Source of the DNA: Leptodactylus fallax
Lineage: Eukaryota; Chordata; Amphibia; Anura; Leptodactylidae
DNA length: 64,000 nt
Direction: 5' to 3'
Assembly: GCA_947044405.1 (NCBI GenBank)
Contig: CAMRHE010000460.1
Coordinates: 62,001 to 126,000 of the forward strand
Within the stretch, counting starts at the first letter, position 1. Every line of letters begins with the position of its first letter. Shown piece by piece: positions 35,720 to 48,278 of the stretch. Under the pieces are notes generated by a model, which ran no database searches, was not told the origin of the DNA, and saw only the letters and a program-made list of their open reading frames with translations. The position numbers were made by a program, and so were the translations under genes.

Positions 35720-35938
35720 GGCTGTGTGCCCCACGTTGCAGAAATGCAGCTTTTTTTGTTGCAGATTTTGTTGCGTTTTTTTGAGCCAAAGTCAGGAGTG
35801 GATTTACCAAAAGGGAAATGTCTAAGAGCTTCCTTTCTATTTTCCATCCCTTTTCAAACCACTCCTGACTTTGACTCAAAAAACCACAGCAAAATCTGCA
35901 ATAAAAAAGCTGCGTTTCTGCAGCGTGGGGCCTCAGCA
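35720..35938. mobile_element. Palindromic MITE, 'gcagattttgttgcg' family
   Basis: The left arm reads 'gccccacgttgcagaaatgc', 'agctttttttgttgcagatt', 'ttgttgcgtttttttgagcc'. The right arm is its reverse complement: 'tgactcaaaaaaccacagc', 'aaaatctgcaataaaaaagc', 'tgcgtttctgcagcgtgggg'. The arms are about 90 bp with a short centre, so the element can fold almost fully back. No coding capacity. Two further copies follow within 3 kb. Confidence 0.88.
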
Positions 35939-36413
35939 TTACAAAGTAAAATAGTCGCAGATCTGTGATGGATTTGTGCCTAATTTTAGGTATTCTCATT
36001 CCCACATTGTGGAAAAAAAAATTCTAAAAAAACACAGCATGTTAATTTTACCTGTGAAAACTCTTTTCTCAATAAACTTCAGTTATGAGGCTTAACAAAG
36101 ATGTAAAACACAAAACAGCAGTTTTGTGGATTGTGTTTTCTGCTTCATTTTCAGAGCTTTTTTCCGCAGCATTTTTTAGCTGTATTTCACTACAATTTTA
36201 CAGCACATAAAATGCTGAGTTTTACAGTTTCCAGCAAAGTGAATGAAATTTTATTTAATCCTATCCTAGGTGGAGGTCGCCTGCTCAGACCCCTCTCTAT
36301 CATCTAATATGGGGAGACACTAACTAGAGTGGCTGTTGTGGACTCCATCTATGCATTACTTTCAACCATTACCACTCAATTAAATGCCTGACAGAAAATG
36401 TTGTTTATCCTTT
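35939..36413. other. AT-rich sequence, probable degraded foldback elements
   Basis: 'gctttttttccgcagcattt' and 'ttttacagcacataaaatgc' echo the motifs of neighbouring MITEs, but no pair of ends can be defined. No gene. Confidence 0.35.
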
Positions 36414-36624
36414 AGGCTGAGGCCCCGCGTTGCGGAAAAGCTGCTTTTTTTGTTGCAGATTTTGCTGCGGTTTTTGAGTCAAGAGTGGCTTTAAAAAGAA
36501 TGGGAAATATATAGGAAGCTCTAATACTTTTCCCTTCAGCGCAATCCACTCCTGGCTTTGGCTCACACAGCAAAATCTGCAACAAAAAAAATCTGCATTT
36601 CTGTGACGTGGGACGTCAGCCTTA
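36414..36624. mobile_element. Palindromic MITE, 'gcagattttgttgcg' family
   Basis: The left end 'aggctgaggccccgcgttgc' and the right end 'gtgacgtgggacgtcagcct' are inverted copies. The arms contain 'gttgcagattttgctgcggt' and 'acagcaaaatctgcaacaaa'. Non-coding. Confidence 0.87.
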
Positions 36625-36779
36625 AGCTGGAAACATGCATGAAGTTTTTGATCCAGTTTAGGCTAGAGCTACTCGTCAACTTTAGGCAAGACTCCCATCA
36701 CTCGGCTGAAGATCATCAGGTTGCCTTGCATCTCATTTACTAATGTAAGTAAATGGAGCCACTAGTGTGCTACAACTAA

Positions 36780-37080
36780 GGCTTAGGCCCACCTAGCAGG
36801 CCTCAGCTAAAAAGTGCTGCAGGAAATACTGCGGTGGAAACGTATCGTGGTTTTTTCCTGCAGCGCTTTTCATAGAAAGACCACAGAGTTTTACTCCGCA
36901 AACTTTCTGCTTCAGTTATATCTATAGGGAAACCGCCAGCGTTTACGTAGTGTAATTGACATGCTGCAATTTTCAAAAACGCGATTGTTTTGGAGATCGC
37001 AGCATTTCTGCTACGTGTATTTTTCTGCAATGTGTGGATGGGATTCACTAGAATCTTTGCAGGGAATGTAAAATGTCAAG
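36780..37080. mobile_element. MITE, 'cgcagcgtttt' family
   Basis: Blocks 'aaatactgcggtggaaacg', 'cctgcagcgcttttcataga', 'accacagagttttactccgc' and 'tcagttatatctatagggaa' appear in inverted order relative to 38889-39150, so this copy is in the opposite orientation. It ends near 'ttgcagggaatgtaaaatg'. Non-coding. Confidence 0.7.
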
Positions 37081-37639
37081 ACCTTAAAGTTGAACACTGC
37101 GATACCTTTTTGTGACTCGAAGTCGTGGGCATGTCACACTAGGAGACACAATGCAACTTTATTCACTAACGTTCGTGAAGGAATCACAGGGTGACCTGGC
37201 GATCTTCGGCCAAGCCAAAGCCAGAAGTGGATCCTGCAGGAAGAAGAAATACAAGTCCTTGCTTTACATTTCCCATTCTCTTTGAATGTATTGGCTCATC
37301 AAAAACTGCTACAAAACTGCATGTGTGCTTCCAGCCTCTAAACTGACTTGCATACATTTTCCTTTCTTTGCACCCCTATATACGACACATACATGAATGT
37401 GAAAAGAACTTCCTCTTTAGAACAATAAATATTTCCCGGCGTGGCTGCAATTTAGTAGCCAGCGTGAGATAGAGAACGATTAGGTCACCTCTGACACACT
37501 GATATAAATATATACTATCTCCGTAACACTGAGTTATCTCCACGTCTATATTTATCCTGTTGATATTGGACGTTAACAGAGAAGTTTTGGAGTCTGCCAT
37601 GACTGTGACTTTAATAACAGCATGTGTCAGTGCAGGAAG
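37081..37639. other. Unique sequence, no gene seen
   Basis: A 94-codon minus-strand frame (37376-37660) has no recognisable features. No repeats seen. Confidence 0.4.
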
Positions 37640-37822
37640 AAAGTGTGCAAAGCCAAACACACAAGGAAGGAGGAGTGATCAGGCAGGCGCTGTAAGGAGC
37701 TCCACTGTGTGAAGGCTGGTCTTGTGTCTGAACAGAACCCTGGGGCGGGGAGTGTATAGGAAATGCTGCTCTCTGTGCTGTGTTAATGAGTATGGAAGGG
37801 ATCTGACAGGCAGCACTGAGAG
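37640..37822 (+). promoter_or_regulatory. Weak candidate promoter plus non-coding first exon
   Basis: A GC-box-like 'ggggcgggg' (37742-37750) lies about 70 bp upstream of a strong splice-donor match, gagag|gtaagagg, at 37822/37823. The region is free of the window's repeats and richer in G+C than its surroundings. This pattern fits a 5' UTR exon of a vertebrate gene, but there is no TATA box, no long CpG island and no protein to confirm it. It could be chance. Confidence 0.2.
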
Positions 37823-38682
37823 GTAAGAGGAGCGAGGCTTAGGTTACTTTACCAAGCTGTTCACTTGTTGTCGCTGTCTGCTGCTTCCTGACGTGCTGAT
37901 TTCTTACGCACTGTACCCTGTGAATGGCCTAGATCTTGTTTGGCACAAGAGCAGACGATCTGGACATTATGGGGTTGCTTTAAACTAATGAATGTCTATT
38001 ACTGGTAGCAGATCTACTCCTCATGGTGTCCTGTGTAACAATAGGGCCAGTAACACTTGGGCTCCTTGCCTTAAGAACCACAAACAGCTGCAATACAACC
38101 ATATTATTCAGATCTTATTACAGCCAAAACTCCTGTCCCAAACGTGTATCATCATAGATCCCAATGATGCTGTTAGTCAGGGCCTTAGACTTGCAGCGGG
38201 ATGGAGGTTTGGGCTGTAATACAATCCCTAGAGCACTGACATACTGTATTAAAACCATGTGAATTTAGCCTTTGGTGTCAAGCTACACATGGAAAATAAT
38301 GCTGTAAGACTAGGTTGACATTACTGACACAATGTCTGTTGTCCTGATCCATCAGAGTATCAGAACAATGGAAATTAAGGCCTCCTGCACATGGGGGACT
38401 ATGGGCCAGAAAATCCAACCCCAACCCACACAAGTTGACCCACAACTCCAAGCAAAATAGTGATCTATGACGCTAAGCGTCCCTCCCTCCCCGGGCTCTG
38501 CTGTCCTGTGCTATATATAGTATGGGACATTATAGCAGCAGGGACTCTTAGCACTATAGATCACTAAATTGTACTGCGTCCGGCTCTCCTAACTAGGTTT
38601 GTGGCAGGTATTCTGATGTACACACTGGATTTTGTGACTCATATTATCTTATATGCAGAAAGCCTAAAGCTTTGTTTATTAA
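37823..38682. other. Unique sequence, no gene seen
   Basis: Short open frames only. The run at about 38380-38560 is non-repetitive and without features I can name. Confidence 0.4.
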
Positions 38683-38890
38683 GACTGAGGCCCCACATCG
38701 TGGAAACGCAGCTTTTTTTGTTGCAGATTCTGCTGCGGTTTTTTGAGCCAAAGCCAAGAATGCCTACAAAAGGAATGGGAAATATATAGGAAACACTTAT
38801 ACGTCTCCCTTCTGTTCAATCCACTCCTGGCCTTGGCTCAAAAAACACAGCAAAAACTGCTACAAAAAAAGCTGCTTTTTCGCCTTAGGC
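38683..38890. mobile_element. Palindromic MITE, 'gcagattttgttgcg' family
   Basis: Left arm 'gactgaggccccacatcgtg', 'cgcagctttttttgttgcag'; right arm 'tcaaaaaacacagcaaaaac', 'tgctacaaaaaaagctgc'. It is joined without a gap to a different MITE at 38889. Non-coding. Confidence 0.82.
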
Positions 38891-39150
38891 CTGGGCCCCA
38901 CATGGCAGAAATGCAGCGTTTTACAGTCACAGCAAAGTCACTTTGCATTAAAATACGCACTGCGGACACATGGCAATTATATCTGCGGAAATGCAGGCGG
39001 TTTCCCTATAATTGAATAATTGAAGCAGAAAGTCCACAGAGCAAAACTCTGCAAACTTTCTGTCAAAAGCGCTGTGGGAAGAACCGCAATGTATCGCTGC
39101 CTAGGTTTTTTACCGTGGTGCTTTTTTGATGCGGGACGCCATGTGGGGCC
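38889..39150. mobile_element. MITE, 'cgcagcgtttt' family, complete copy
   Basis: The left end 'gcctgggccccacatggcag' is mirrored by the right end 'cgccatgtggggccttagcc'. The arms carry 'aatgcagcgttttacagtca' and, inverted, 'aaaagcgctgtgggaag'. The interior has 'ggcaattatatctgcggaaa'. Non-coding. Confidence 0.8.
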
Positions 39151-39154
39151 TTAG

Positions 39155-39545
39155 CCTAAAGGGGTTTTCCAGCCCCAAATGCTTTTTCATACTGATGACC
39201 TATCCATAGAAAAGGTCATCAGTATTTCTTCTGGGGGAGTCCAAAACCTGGACCCTGCACAAGTCCGCTGATCTGGCTGCCTCCAGGCGCTGGACGCTAC
39301 AGCAGTGGACGTGGAGCTGAAGCAGTCTGCTCCTCTACAAGTAATAGGTGCGAAGCTACAGCCCTGGCCACTGCATAGGGATGGTACCAGGGAATTGCAG
39401 CTTCATTCCTATTACTTGAATAGGAGCAGACTACTTTCAGTCCCCATCCATTCCTATAAGTGAATAAGTGCCAGATTGCTGGGGTCTGATCCCCGGGTCC
39501 CCCTGTGATCAGGAGACTAGGGGACCGAAAGGCCTCCTTGTGAAC
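39155..39545. mobile_element. Foldback MITE, 'aggtcatcagt' family
   Basis: Begins 'taaaggggttttccagcccc', then 'catactgatgacctatccat' and 'aaaaggtcatcagtatttct', a nested inverted repeat, then 'gggggagtccaaaacctgg'. The right side has 'tctgatccccgggtccccct', mirroring that block. It abuts the preceding MITE. Non-coding. Confidence 0.7.
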
Positions 39546-40218
39546 GGAACACCAATGTGCTCAAGAAAACACAGCTTTTCTGCAATGTGTAGCTTCAGCC
39601 TAATAAATGACTATTCACTAACCATTGAGTGACACCTGCAGCCCACTGCATACAGCTCAGTGCATTCATTTGGAGTGCAGGTGCAGTTCAATAGTTAGTA
39701 TCAATTAGTCGCACTAAACAAGTGGCAGCGTAGCCCTGGCCTAATGGGGGAGCAGCAGAGTATATCCTGAGAATGAAACTATCGGCCATTGAAATCGTCT
39801 CCTATGGGGAGAGCAAGTGGGACCACACACAGTACATTGGCTGCTGCGACTGGTAAACGTCTAATGTCTGTGGTCAATTTTTCAAGCGCCACTAGCGAGA
39901 TTAAAAGTCAGCAAGGGGATGAATAAAGACATTCTTCGTATTGGAGTTAATGCAGTCTTGGTCAGCCTTGTATTGGCAGGATTCCCTGACAGTAAGTAGA
40001 TTACAAGGCTTCTTGCTGCTGGATGCCCCATCAGTTAGCTGTAATATGTGAGGATACCTAACAAGTGATCATCTCCTTTATTTTCCACAGTTTACATTAA
40101 AATCTGTATAATACATGAATGGTCCTCCAGAGCCTTGTAGCTGCTGTGCCCGCCGGGGCATCGATCAGGAGACTCCTCCACTATTAACTGCGAATCTACC
40201 AACACGGCATTTTAACAT
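39546..40218. other. Unique sequence, no gene seen
   Basis: A short stretch near 39650 and 39700 has inverted similarity ('cactaaccattgagtgacac' and 'atagttagtatcaatt'), perhaps a degraded foldback. No gene. Confidence 0.35.
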
Positions 40219-40653
40219 GTCTTAAAGGGAGTGTCACCAGGGTGAAGCTTATTACACCAGCCACACAGTCAGACTGGCCAGCCTCACATGAAAGTAATGC
40301 TTTTTCCCCAAATATCTCTATTGTTGAGATATTCATGTATTTCAGAATATGCTAATGAGCAATCTGGAGCACTGAGGGTGACTTATACACCCTACTGCTC
40401 CCTCCCCTACATTCTTTGAGTGACAGGGCAGCTGAAATCTGACATGTGTTCTTGTGTTTGTGCCGGTGTATTAGAGCAGTGGGGGGTGAAGCAATTTGGA
40501 GCAATGGAGCCGCCCTTGGTGCTCCAGACTGCTCATATGCATATTGTAAAATAAATGAATAGTCAGCAGCAGAGACAGGAATTAGTCTATCTCCTATCTA
40601 TCTATCTGTACTGCTGGTTTAATATGCTTTCTTTACCCTGGTGACAGATAATA
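40219..40653. mobile_element. MITE related to the 49-bp minisatellite unit, single-copy arms
   Basis: The left end is 'aaagggagtgtcaccagggt' then 'gaagcttattacaccagcc'. The right end, on the other strand, reads 'ctgtcaccagggtaaagaaa' then 'gcatattaaaccagcagtac' and 'agatagatag'. The interior shares 'gttgagatattcatgtattt' and 'aatgagcaatctggagcac' with 18270-18490. Here the terminal unit is not amplified, so this is the unexpanded counterpart of the arrays at 14775 and 26385. Non-coding. Confidence 0.85.
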
Positions 40654-40664
40654 TAAGAGGAAAA

Positions 40665-40912
40665 TACACAATGGGGGGGATTTATCAATCCCTCGATGTC
40701 ACAGGCCTGTTTTGCACATTGCTCACCACATTGTGTGCATGTGAGGCGGGCTGGGGCTGGGGAGCCTCGGCCTAACATATTTATTATAGCTTACGCCAGT
40801 TTTCTGACATGAGTTATAATGGAAATCTATTACAGTTCCACGGGGTCCAGGATAAATCATCCATGTCCGGCGCCGGTGTACAAAACACCGGTCTTAATAA
40901 ATCTGCCCTATG
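40665..40912. mobile_element. MITE with 'gggggatttatcaa' ends
   Basis: The left end 'atgggggggatttatcaatc' is mirrored by 'cttaataaatctgccctatg' on the right. The arms include 'tgtcacaggcctgttttgc' and 'ccggtgtacaaaacaccggt'. A probable left-end fragment of the same family lies at 7800-7988. Non-coding. Confidence 0.7.
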
Positions 40913-41566
40913 ATGCTTCAAAGGAATATTCTGTGTGATTTGTGACAAATAAACACGTGTTTGGGACACAATGTGACAGTCCTAGATTCCTGGCATTGCC
41001 CAGAATGCAGCACATCTTGCTGAAAACCTTTCTATCAGACAGTGAATTGCAGTAAAAGTGGATGTTGCAGTATTCTGTACCTTCTGTAGGATGGGATATG
41101 TCATATCTGTGCCTTCTGCATACAATATGGGATGGACAGTTCTGTGACGGATATTATTATTATGTTGCCATTACTATTTGCCATATAGTCTATAAAGCTG
41201 CTCATTGTGGGGACAAGACGATGTTGGCACTAGCAAACGTTTGGCCGTTTTACTTGCATTACTAGCTTTAGGTCATGAGTAAAGTAGATTTTGTGTCCAG
41301 TTTTTACACTGAGTAAAGAGAAAATGGCCGTAACTCTACTTTATCAGGACTCCTGAATAACAACCATCCATTCAGATGGCTTCCAAAAAGGAGCAAAGTG
41401 TGGGGGACCTTGTATCATCATAATAATCATTGTTATTAAAGGGATCATCTCTCATGACATGCATGTTCTAGCAAATAGTAGAATTCCTTGTGTTGTATCC
41501 TGCTGATACATATTAGATTGGCAGATTTTTATTCAATGTGTGTGGCCACATTGTGTGTGCTCACCC
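40913..41566. other. Unique sequence, no gene seen
   Basis: Short frames only. Contains one short CATCATAATAAT-type run near 41415. Confidence 0.4.
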
Positions 41567-41850
41567 TAAGGCCGGTTGCAGATGACTGTGCTGCAACTGG
41601 CCTGTCATGAATTAAAAGCGCAGGCGGCACATGGGGGATATGCGGATGTCCCCGTGTGCTGCACATGCCGAGCTTCGCGGCATCTTACATTAAATGAATA
41701 GGAGCCATGGAAGCAAGGGCCGCAAAATAGTCTGCTGCGGCCCGGACTGTCGGCATGCACACGGGACCATGAAATTCATAGAAAAGAATGGGTCAGTGTA
41801 CTATCCATGAAATACACTGACCCACACCATGGTTGTCTGCAAGGGGCCTT
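41567..41850. mobile_element. Foldback MITE, 'taaggccggttgcagatgac' family
   Basis: The left end 'taaggccggttgcagatgac' is mirrored by the right end 'ggttgtctgcaaggggcctt'. Inner blocks 'gggggatatgcggatgtcc' and 'ggcatgcacacgggaccatg' are partly inverted. It ends exactly where the next element starts. Confidence 0.75.
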
Positions 41851-42099
41851 AGTTCACACAGAATATTCCACAAAAATTTCACCTCCCATTCATTTCAATA
41901 GAAAGCTGATGCTTCATTTTCCACTAGCTGAAAACTTAAGACAGTGGAAAGAAAGGATCCTGCTTGATCTTGATTCTGCCCGAACCTTCCATTGAAGTGA
42001 ATTTGAGAAGAAACCTTTAAGCCGCCATTAGGAAAACTTTCACAGCAGATTCTGCATGGCGGGTCCCACTGCTAAATCCACTGTGTGAACTTACCCTTA
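41850..42099. mobile_element. Foldback MITE with 'agttcacacagaat' ends
   Basis: The left end 'tagttcacacagaatattcc' is mirrored by 'ccactgtgtgaacttaccct'. Inside, 'ttcatttcaatagaaagctg' and 'cattgaagtgaatttgagaa' are partly inverted. It directly abuts the preceding element. An open frame through it (41807-41995) is incidental. Confidence 0.7.
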
Positions 42100-42199
42100 A
42101 TGATGGCATGTGTAAGCATCATAAGGTGAAGTATTGCAGGTTACATTGCCACAGATCTGATTATACAGTGAGTACTATGATGTGGTATGTGTCAGTCCT

Positions 42200-42205
42200 G
42201 TGTAC

Positions 42206-42236
<31 letters not shown>

Positions 42237-42949
42237 GTTGTTGTTATGCAGTCTATTCGCTGTACGGTTTTATAGTTACATACCTATGAATGAATCATCC
42301 ATGAAATATTTGTGATTCAGTAGTTGCAGAGTATTGTTCACTCACAGTCCAGGGTTGAATAAATCTACATTATTTTTATTATATGTATTAATAATGAATA
42401 ATATAATACATAATATTAATAGTAGTAGCAGCAATAGTATTATGTATTATTAGTAGTATTAGCAGCAGTAGTATTATGTATTATTATTATTAGTAGTAGT
42501 ATTATGTATTATTATTATTAGTAGTAGTAGTAATAGTAGTAGGAAGTATTATTATTAGTAGAATTAGCAGCAGTAGTATTGTGTATTAGTAGTAGTATTT
42601 ATTAGTAGTAGTAGTAGCAGCAGTAATATGTATTAGTAGTAGTAGTAGTAGTATTAGCAGCAGTAGTATTATATATTATTATTATTATTAGTAGTAGTAG
42701 TAGTAGTATTAGCAGCAGTAGTATTATGTATTATTATTAGTATTATTAGCAGCAGTAGTATTATGTATTATTATTAGTATTATTAGCAGCAGTAGTATTA
42801 TGTATTATTATTAGTAGTAGTATTAGCAGCAGTAGTATTATGTATTATTATTAGTAGTAGTATTAGCAGCAGTAATATTATGTATTATTAGTAGTAGAAT
42901 TAGCAGCAGTAGTATTATGTATTAGTAGTATTAGCACCAGTAGTATTAT

Positions 42950-42994
<45 letters not shown>

Positions 42995-44928
42995 GCAGCA
43001 GTAGTATTATGTATTATTATTATTAGTAGTAGTAGTATTATGTATTATTATTAGTAGTAGTAGTAGTAGTATTATGTATTATTATTAGCAGCAGTAGTAT
43101 TATGTATTATTATTAGTAGTAGTAGTAGTATTATGTATTATTATTATTAGTAGTAGTAGTAGCAGCAGTAGTAATATTATGTATTAGTAGTAGTATTAGC
43201 AGCAGTAGTATTATGTATTAGTAGTATTAGCAGCAGTAGTATTATGTATTATTATTAGTATTAGCAGCAGTAGTAGTATTATTTATTATTATTATTAGTA
43301 GTAGTATGTATGTATTAGTATTTATTATTAGTAGCAGCAGTATTATTATGTATTATTAGTAGTATTAGCAGCAGTAGTAGTATTATTTATTATTATTAGT
43401 AGTAGTAGTAGTAGTAGTAGTAGTATGTATTAGTATTTATTATTAGTAGCAGCAGTAGTATTATGTATTAGTAGTAGTAGTATGTATTAGTATTTATTAT
43501 TAGTAGCAGCAGTAGTATTATGAATTAGTAGTAGCAGCAGTAATATTATGTATTATTATTAGTAGTAGTAGTATTATGTATTATTATTATATTATTATTA
43601 GCAGCAGTAGTATTATGTATTATTATTAGTAGTAGTAGTAGTAGTAGTAGTATTATGTATTAGTAGTAGTAGTATTATGTATTAGTAGTAGTAGTAGTAA
43701 TATGTATTATTATTATTAGTAGTAGTATTATATATTGTAGTAGTAGCAGCAATAGTAGTAGTAATATTATGTATTATTATTATTATTAGTAGTAGTATTA
43801 TGTATTATTATTAGTAGTAGTAGTATTATGTATTAGTAGTAGTAGTAGTAGTAGTAATATGTATTATTATTGTTAGTAGTATTATGTATTAGTAGTAGTA
43901 GCAGCAATAGTAGTAGTAATATTATGTATTATTAGTAGTAGTAGTAGTAGTGTTATGTATTATTAGTAGTTTTAGCAGTAGTATTATGTATTATTATTGT
44001 TAGTAGTAGTATTATGTATTAGTAGTAGTATTAGCAGCAGTAATATTATGTATTAGTAGCAGTATCAGCAATAGTAGTATTATTTATTAGTAGTAGTAGT
44101 ATTATATATTATTAGTAGCAGTAGCAGCAGTAGTATTATGTATTAGTTGTAGTATTATGTATTATTATTTATTATTATTAGCAGCAGTAGTATTATGTAT
44201 TAGTAGTAGCAGCAGTAGTATTATGTATTAGTAGTAGTAGTATGTATTAGTATTTATTATTATTAGCAGCAGTAGTATTATGTATTAGTAGTAGCAGCAG
44301 TAATATTATGTATTATTAGTAGTAGTATTAGCAGCAGTAGTAGTTTATAATAATTATAAACTAGTAGTTAATAATAATTTATTATTATTATTATTAGTAG
44401 TAGTAGTAGTAGTAGTAGTATGTATTAGTATTTATTATTAGTAGCAGCAGTAGTATTATGTATTAGTAGTAGTAGTAGTATGTATTAGTAGTAGTATTAG
44501 CAGCAGTAGTATTATGTATTATTAGTAGTAGTATTAGCACCAGTAGTATTATGTATTATTATTAGTAGTAGTAGCAGCAGTAATATTATGTATTATTAGT
44601 AGTAGTAGTAGTAGCAGTAGTAATATTATGTATTATTAGTAGTAGAATTAGCAGCAGTAGTATTATGTATTAGTAGTATTAGCACCAGTAGTATTATGTA
44701 GTATTATTATTATTATTATTATTAGCAGCAGTAGTATTATGTATTATTATTATTAGTAGTAGTAGTATTATGTATTATTATTAGTAGTAGTAGCAGCAGT
44801 AATATTATGTATTATTAGTAGTAGTAGCAGTAGTATTATGTATTATTAGTAGTAGTATTTATTAGTAGTACTAGTAGCAGCAGTATTATTATGTATTATT
44901 AGTAGTAGTATTAGCAGCAGTAGTAGTA

Positions 44929-44959
<31 letters not shown>

Positions 44960-45122
44960 GTAGTAGTAGTAGTAGTAGTAGTATGTATTAGTATTTATTA
45001 TTAGTAGCAGCAGTAGTATTATGTATTAGTAGTAGTAGTAGTATGTATTATTATTAGTAGTAGTAGTATTATGTATTAGTAGTAGTAGTAGTAGTAGTAG
45101 TAGTATTATGTATTAGTAGTAA

Positions 45123-45181
<59 letters not shown>

Positions 45182-47609
45182 TTATTAGTAGTAGCAGCAA
45201 TAGTAGTAGTAATATTATGTATTATTATTAGTAGTAGTAGTAGTGTTATGTATTATTAGTAGTTTTAGCAGTAGTATTATGTATTATTATTGTTAGTAGT
45301 AGTATTATGTATTAGTAGTAGTATTAGCAGCAGTAATATTATGTATTATTAGTAGCAGTATCAGTAATAGTAGTATTATTTATTAGTAGTAGTAGTATTA
45401 TGTATTATTAGTAGCAGTATCAGCAATAGTAGTATTATTTATTAGTAGTAGTAGTATTATGTATTATTAGTAGCAGTAGCAGCAGTAGTATTATGTATTA
45501 GTTGTAGTATTATGTATTATTATTTATTATTATTATTAGCAGCAGTAGTATTATGTATTAGTAGTAGCAGCAGTAATATTATGTATTATTAGTAGTAGTA
45601 TTAGCAGCAGTAGTAGTTTATAATAATTATAAACTAGTTTTTAATAATAATTTATTATTATTATTAGTAGTAGTATGTATTAGTATTTATTATTAGTAGC
45701 AGCAGTAGTATTATGTAGTAGTAGTAGTAGTAGTAGTATGTATTAGTATTTATTATTAGTAGCAGCAGTAGTATTATGTATTAGTAGTAGTAGTATTAGC
45801 ACCAGTAGTATTATGTATTATTATTGTTAGTAGTATTATGTATTATTAGTAGTAGAATTAGCAGCAGTAGTATTATGTATTATTATTAGTAGTAGTAGTA
45901 TTATGTATTATTATTATTAGTAGTAGTAGTAGCAGCAGTAATATTATGTATTAGTAGTAGTATTAGCAGCAGTAGTATTATGTATTAGTAGTATTAGCAG
46001 TAGTATTATGTATTATTATTATTAGTAGTAGCAGCAGTAATATTATGTATTATTATTATTAGTAGTAGCAGCAGTAATATTATGTATTATTAGTAGTAGT
46101 ATTTATTAGTAGTACTAGTAGCAGCAGTATTATTATGTATTATTAGTAGTAGTATTTATTAGTAGTACTAGTAGCAGCAGTATTATTATGTATTATTAGT
46201 AGTAGTATTTATTAGTAGTACTAGTAGCAGTATTATTATGTATTATTAGTAGTAGTATTAGCAGTAGTAGTATTATTTATTATTATTATTATTATTATTA
46301 GTAGTAGTAGTAGTAGTAGTATGTATTAGTATTTATTATTAGTAGCATGTAGTATTATGTATTAGTAGTATTAGCAGTAGTATTATGTATTATTATTATT
46401 AGTAGTAGCAGCAGTAATATTATGTATTATTATTAGTAGATAGTAGCAGCAGTAATATTATGTATTATTAGTAGTAGTATTTATTAGTAGTACTAGTAGC
46501 AGCAGTATTATTATGTATTATTAGTAGTAGTATTTATTAGTAGTACTAGTAGCAGCAGTATTATTATGTATTATTAGTAGTAGTATTAGCAGCAGTAGTA
46601 GTATTATTTATTATTATTATTATTATTATTAGTAGTAGTAGTAGTAGTAGTATGTATTAGTATTTATTATTAGTAGCAGCAGTAGTATTATGTATTAGTA
46701 CTAGTAGTAGTAGTAGTATGTATTAGTATTTATTATTAGTAGCAGCAGTAGTATTATGTATTAGTAGTAGTAGTATGTATTAGTATTTATTATTAGTAGC
46801 AGCAGTAGTATTATGTATTAGTACTAGTAGTAGTAGTAAAATGTATTATTATTATTAGTAGTAGTATTATGTATTATTAGTAGCAGTAGCAGCAGTAGTA
46901 TTATGTATTAGTTGTAGTATTATGTATTATTATTTATTATTATTAGCAGCAGTAGTATTATGTATTAGTAGTAGCAGCAGTAATATTATGTATTATTAGT
47001 AGTAGTATTAGCAGCAGTAGTAGTATTATTTATTATTATTATTATTATTAGTAGTAGTAGTAGTATGTATTAGTATTTATTGTTAGTAGCAGCAGTAGTA
47101 TTATGTATTAGTAGTAGTAGTATTAGTATTTATTATTAGTAGCAGCAGTAGTTTTATGTAGTAGTAGTAGTAGTAGTATGTATTAGTAGTAGTATTAGCA
47201 GCAGTAGTATTATGTATTAGTACAAGTAGTAGTAGTAGTATTATGTAGTAGTAGTAGTATGTATTATTAGTAGTAGTAGTAGTATTATGTATTAGTAGTA
47301 GTAGTATGTATTATTATTGTTAGTAGTAGTATGTATTATTAGTAGTAGTAGCAGCAATAGTAGTAGTAATATTATGTATTATTATTAGTAGTAGTAGTGT
47401 TATGTATTATTAGTAGTTTTAGCAGTAGTATTATGTATTATTATTGTTAGTAGTATTATGTATTAGTAGTAGTATTAGCAGCAGTAATATTATGTATTAT
47501 TAGTAGCAGTAGCAGCAATAGTAGTATTATGTATTATTAGTAGTAGTATTAGCAGCAGTAGTATTGTGTATTATTAGTGGTAGTAGCAGCAATAGTAGTA
47601 TTATTTATT
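42200..47609. repeat. 5.4-kb compound trinucleotide array (TAG/TAT/CAG) with higher-order repeats
   Basis: Starting from a TTA run at 42208, almost all bases follow a three-base period made of tag, tat, tta and cag blocks. The typical phrase is 'agcagcagtagtattatgta' followed by 'ttattattagtagtag'. Marker phrases recur at long intervals: 'gttgtagtattatg' at 44146, 45501 and 46911, and 'gtagttttagcagtag' near 43971, 45264 and 47418. This shows blocks of about 1.3-1.4 kb duplicated within the array. The palindrome 'tagtttataataattataaa' is embedded at 44341 and 45614. It ends at the Tc1 remnant. Confidence 0.95.
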
Positions 47610-48278
<669 letters not shown>

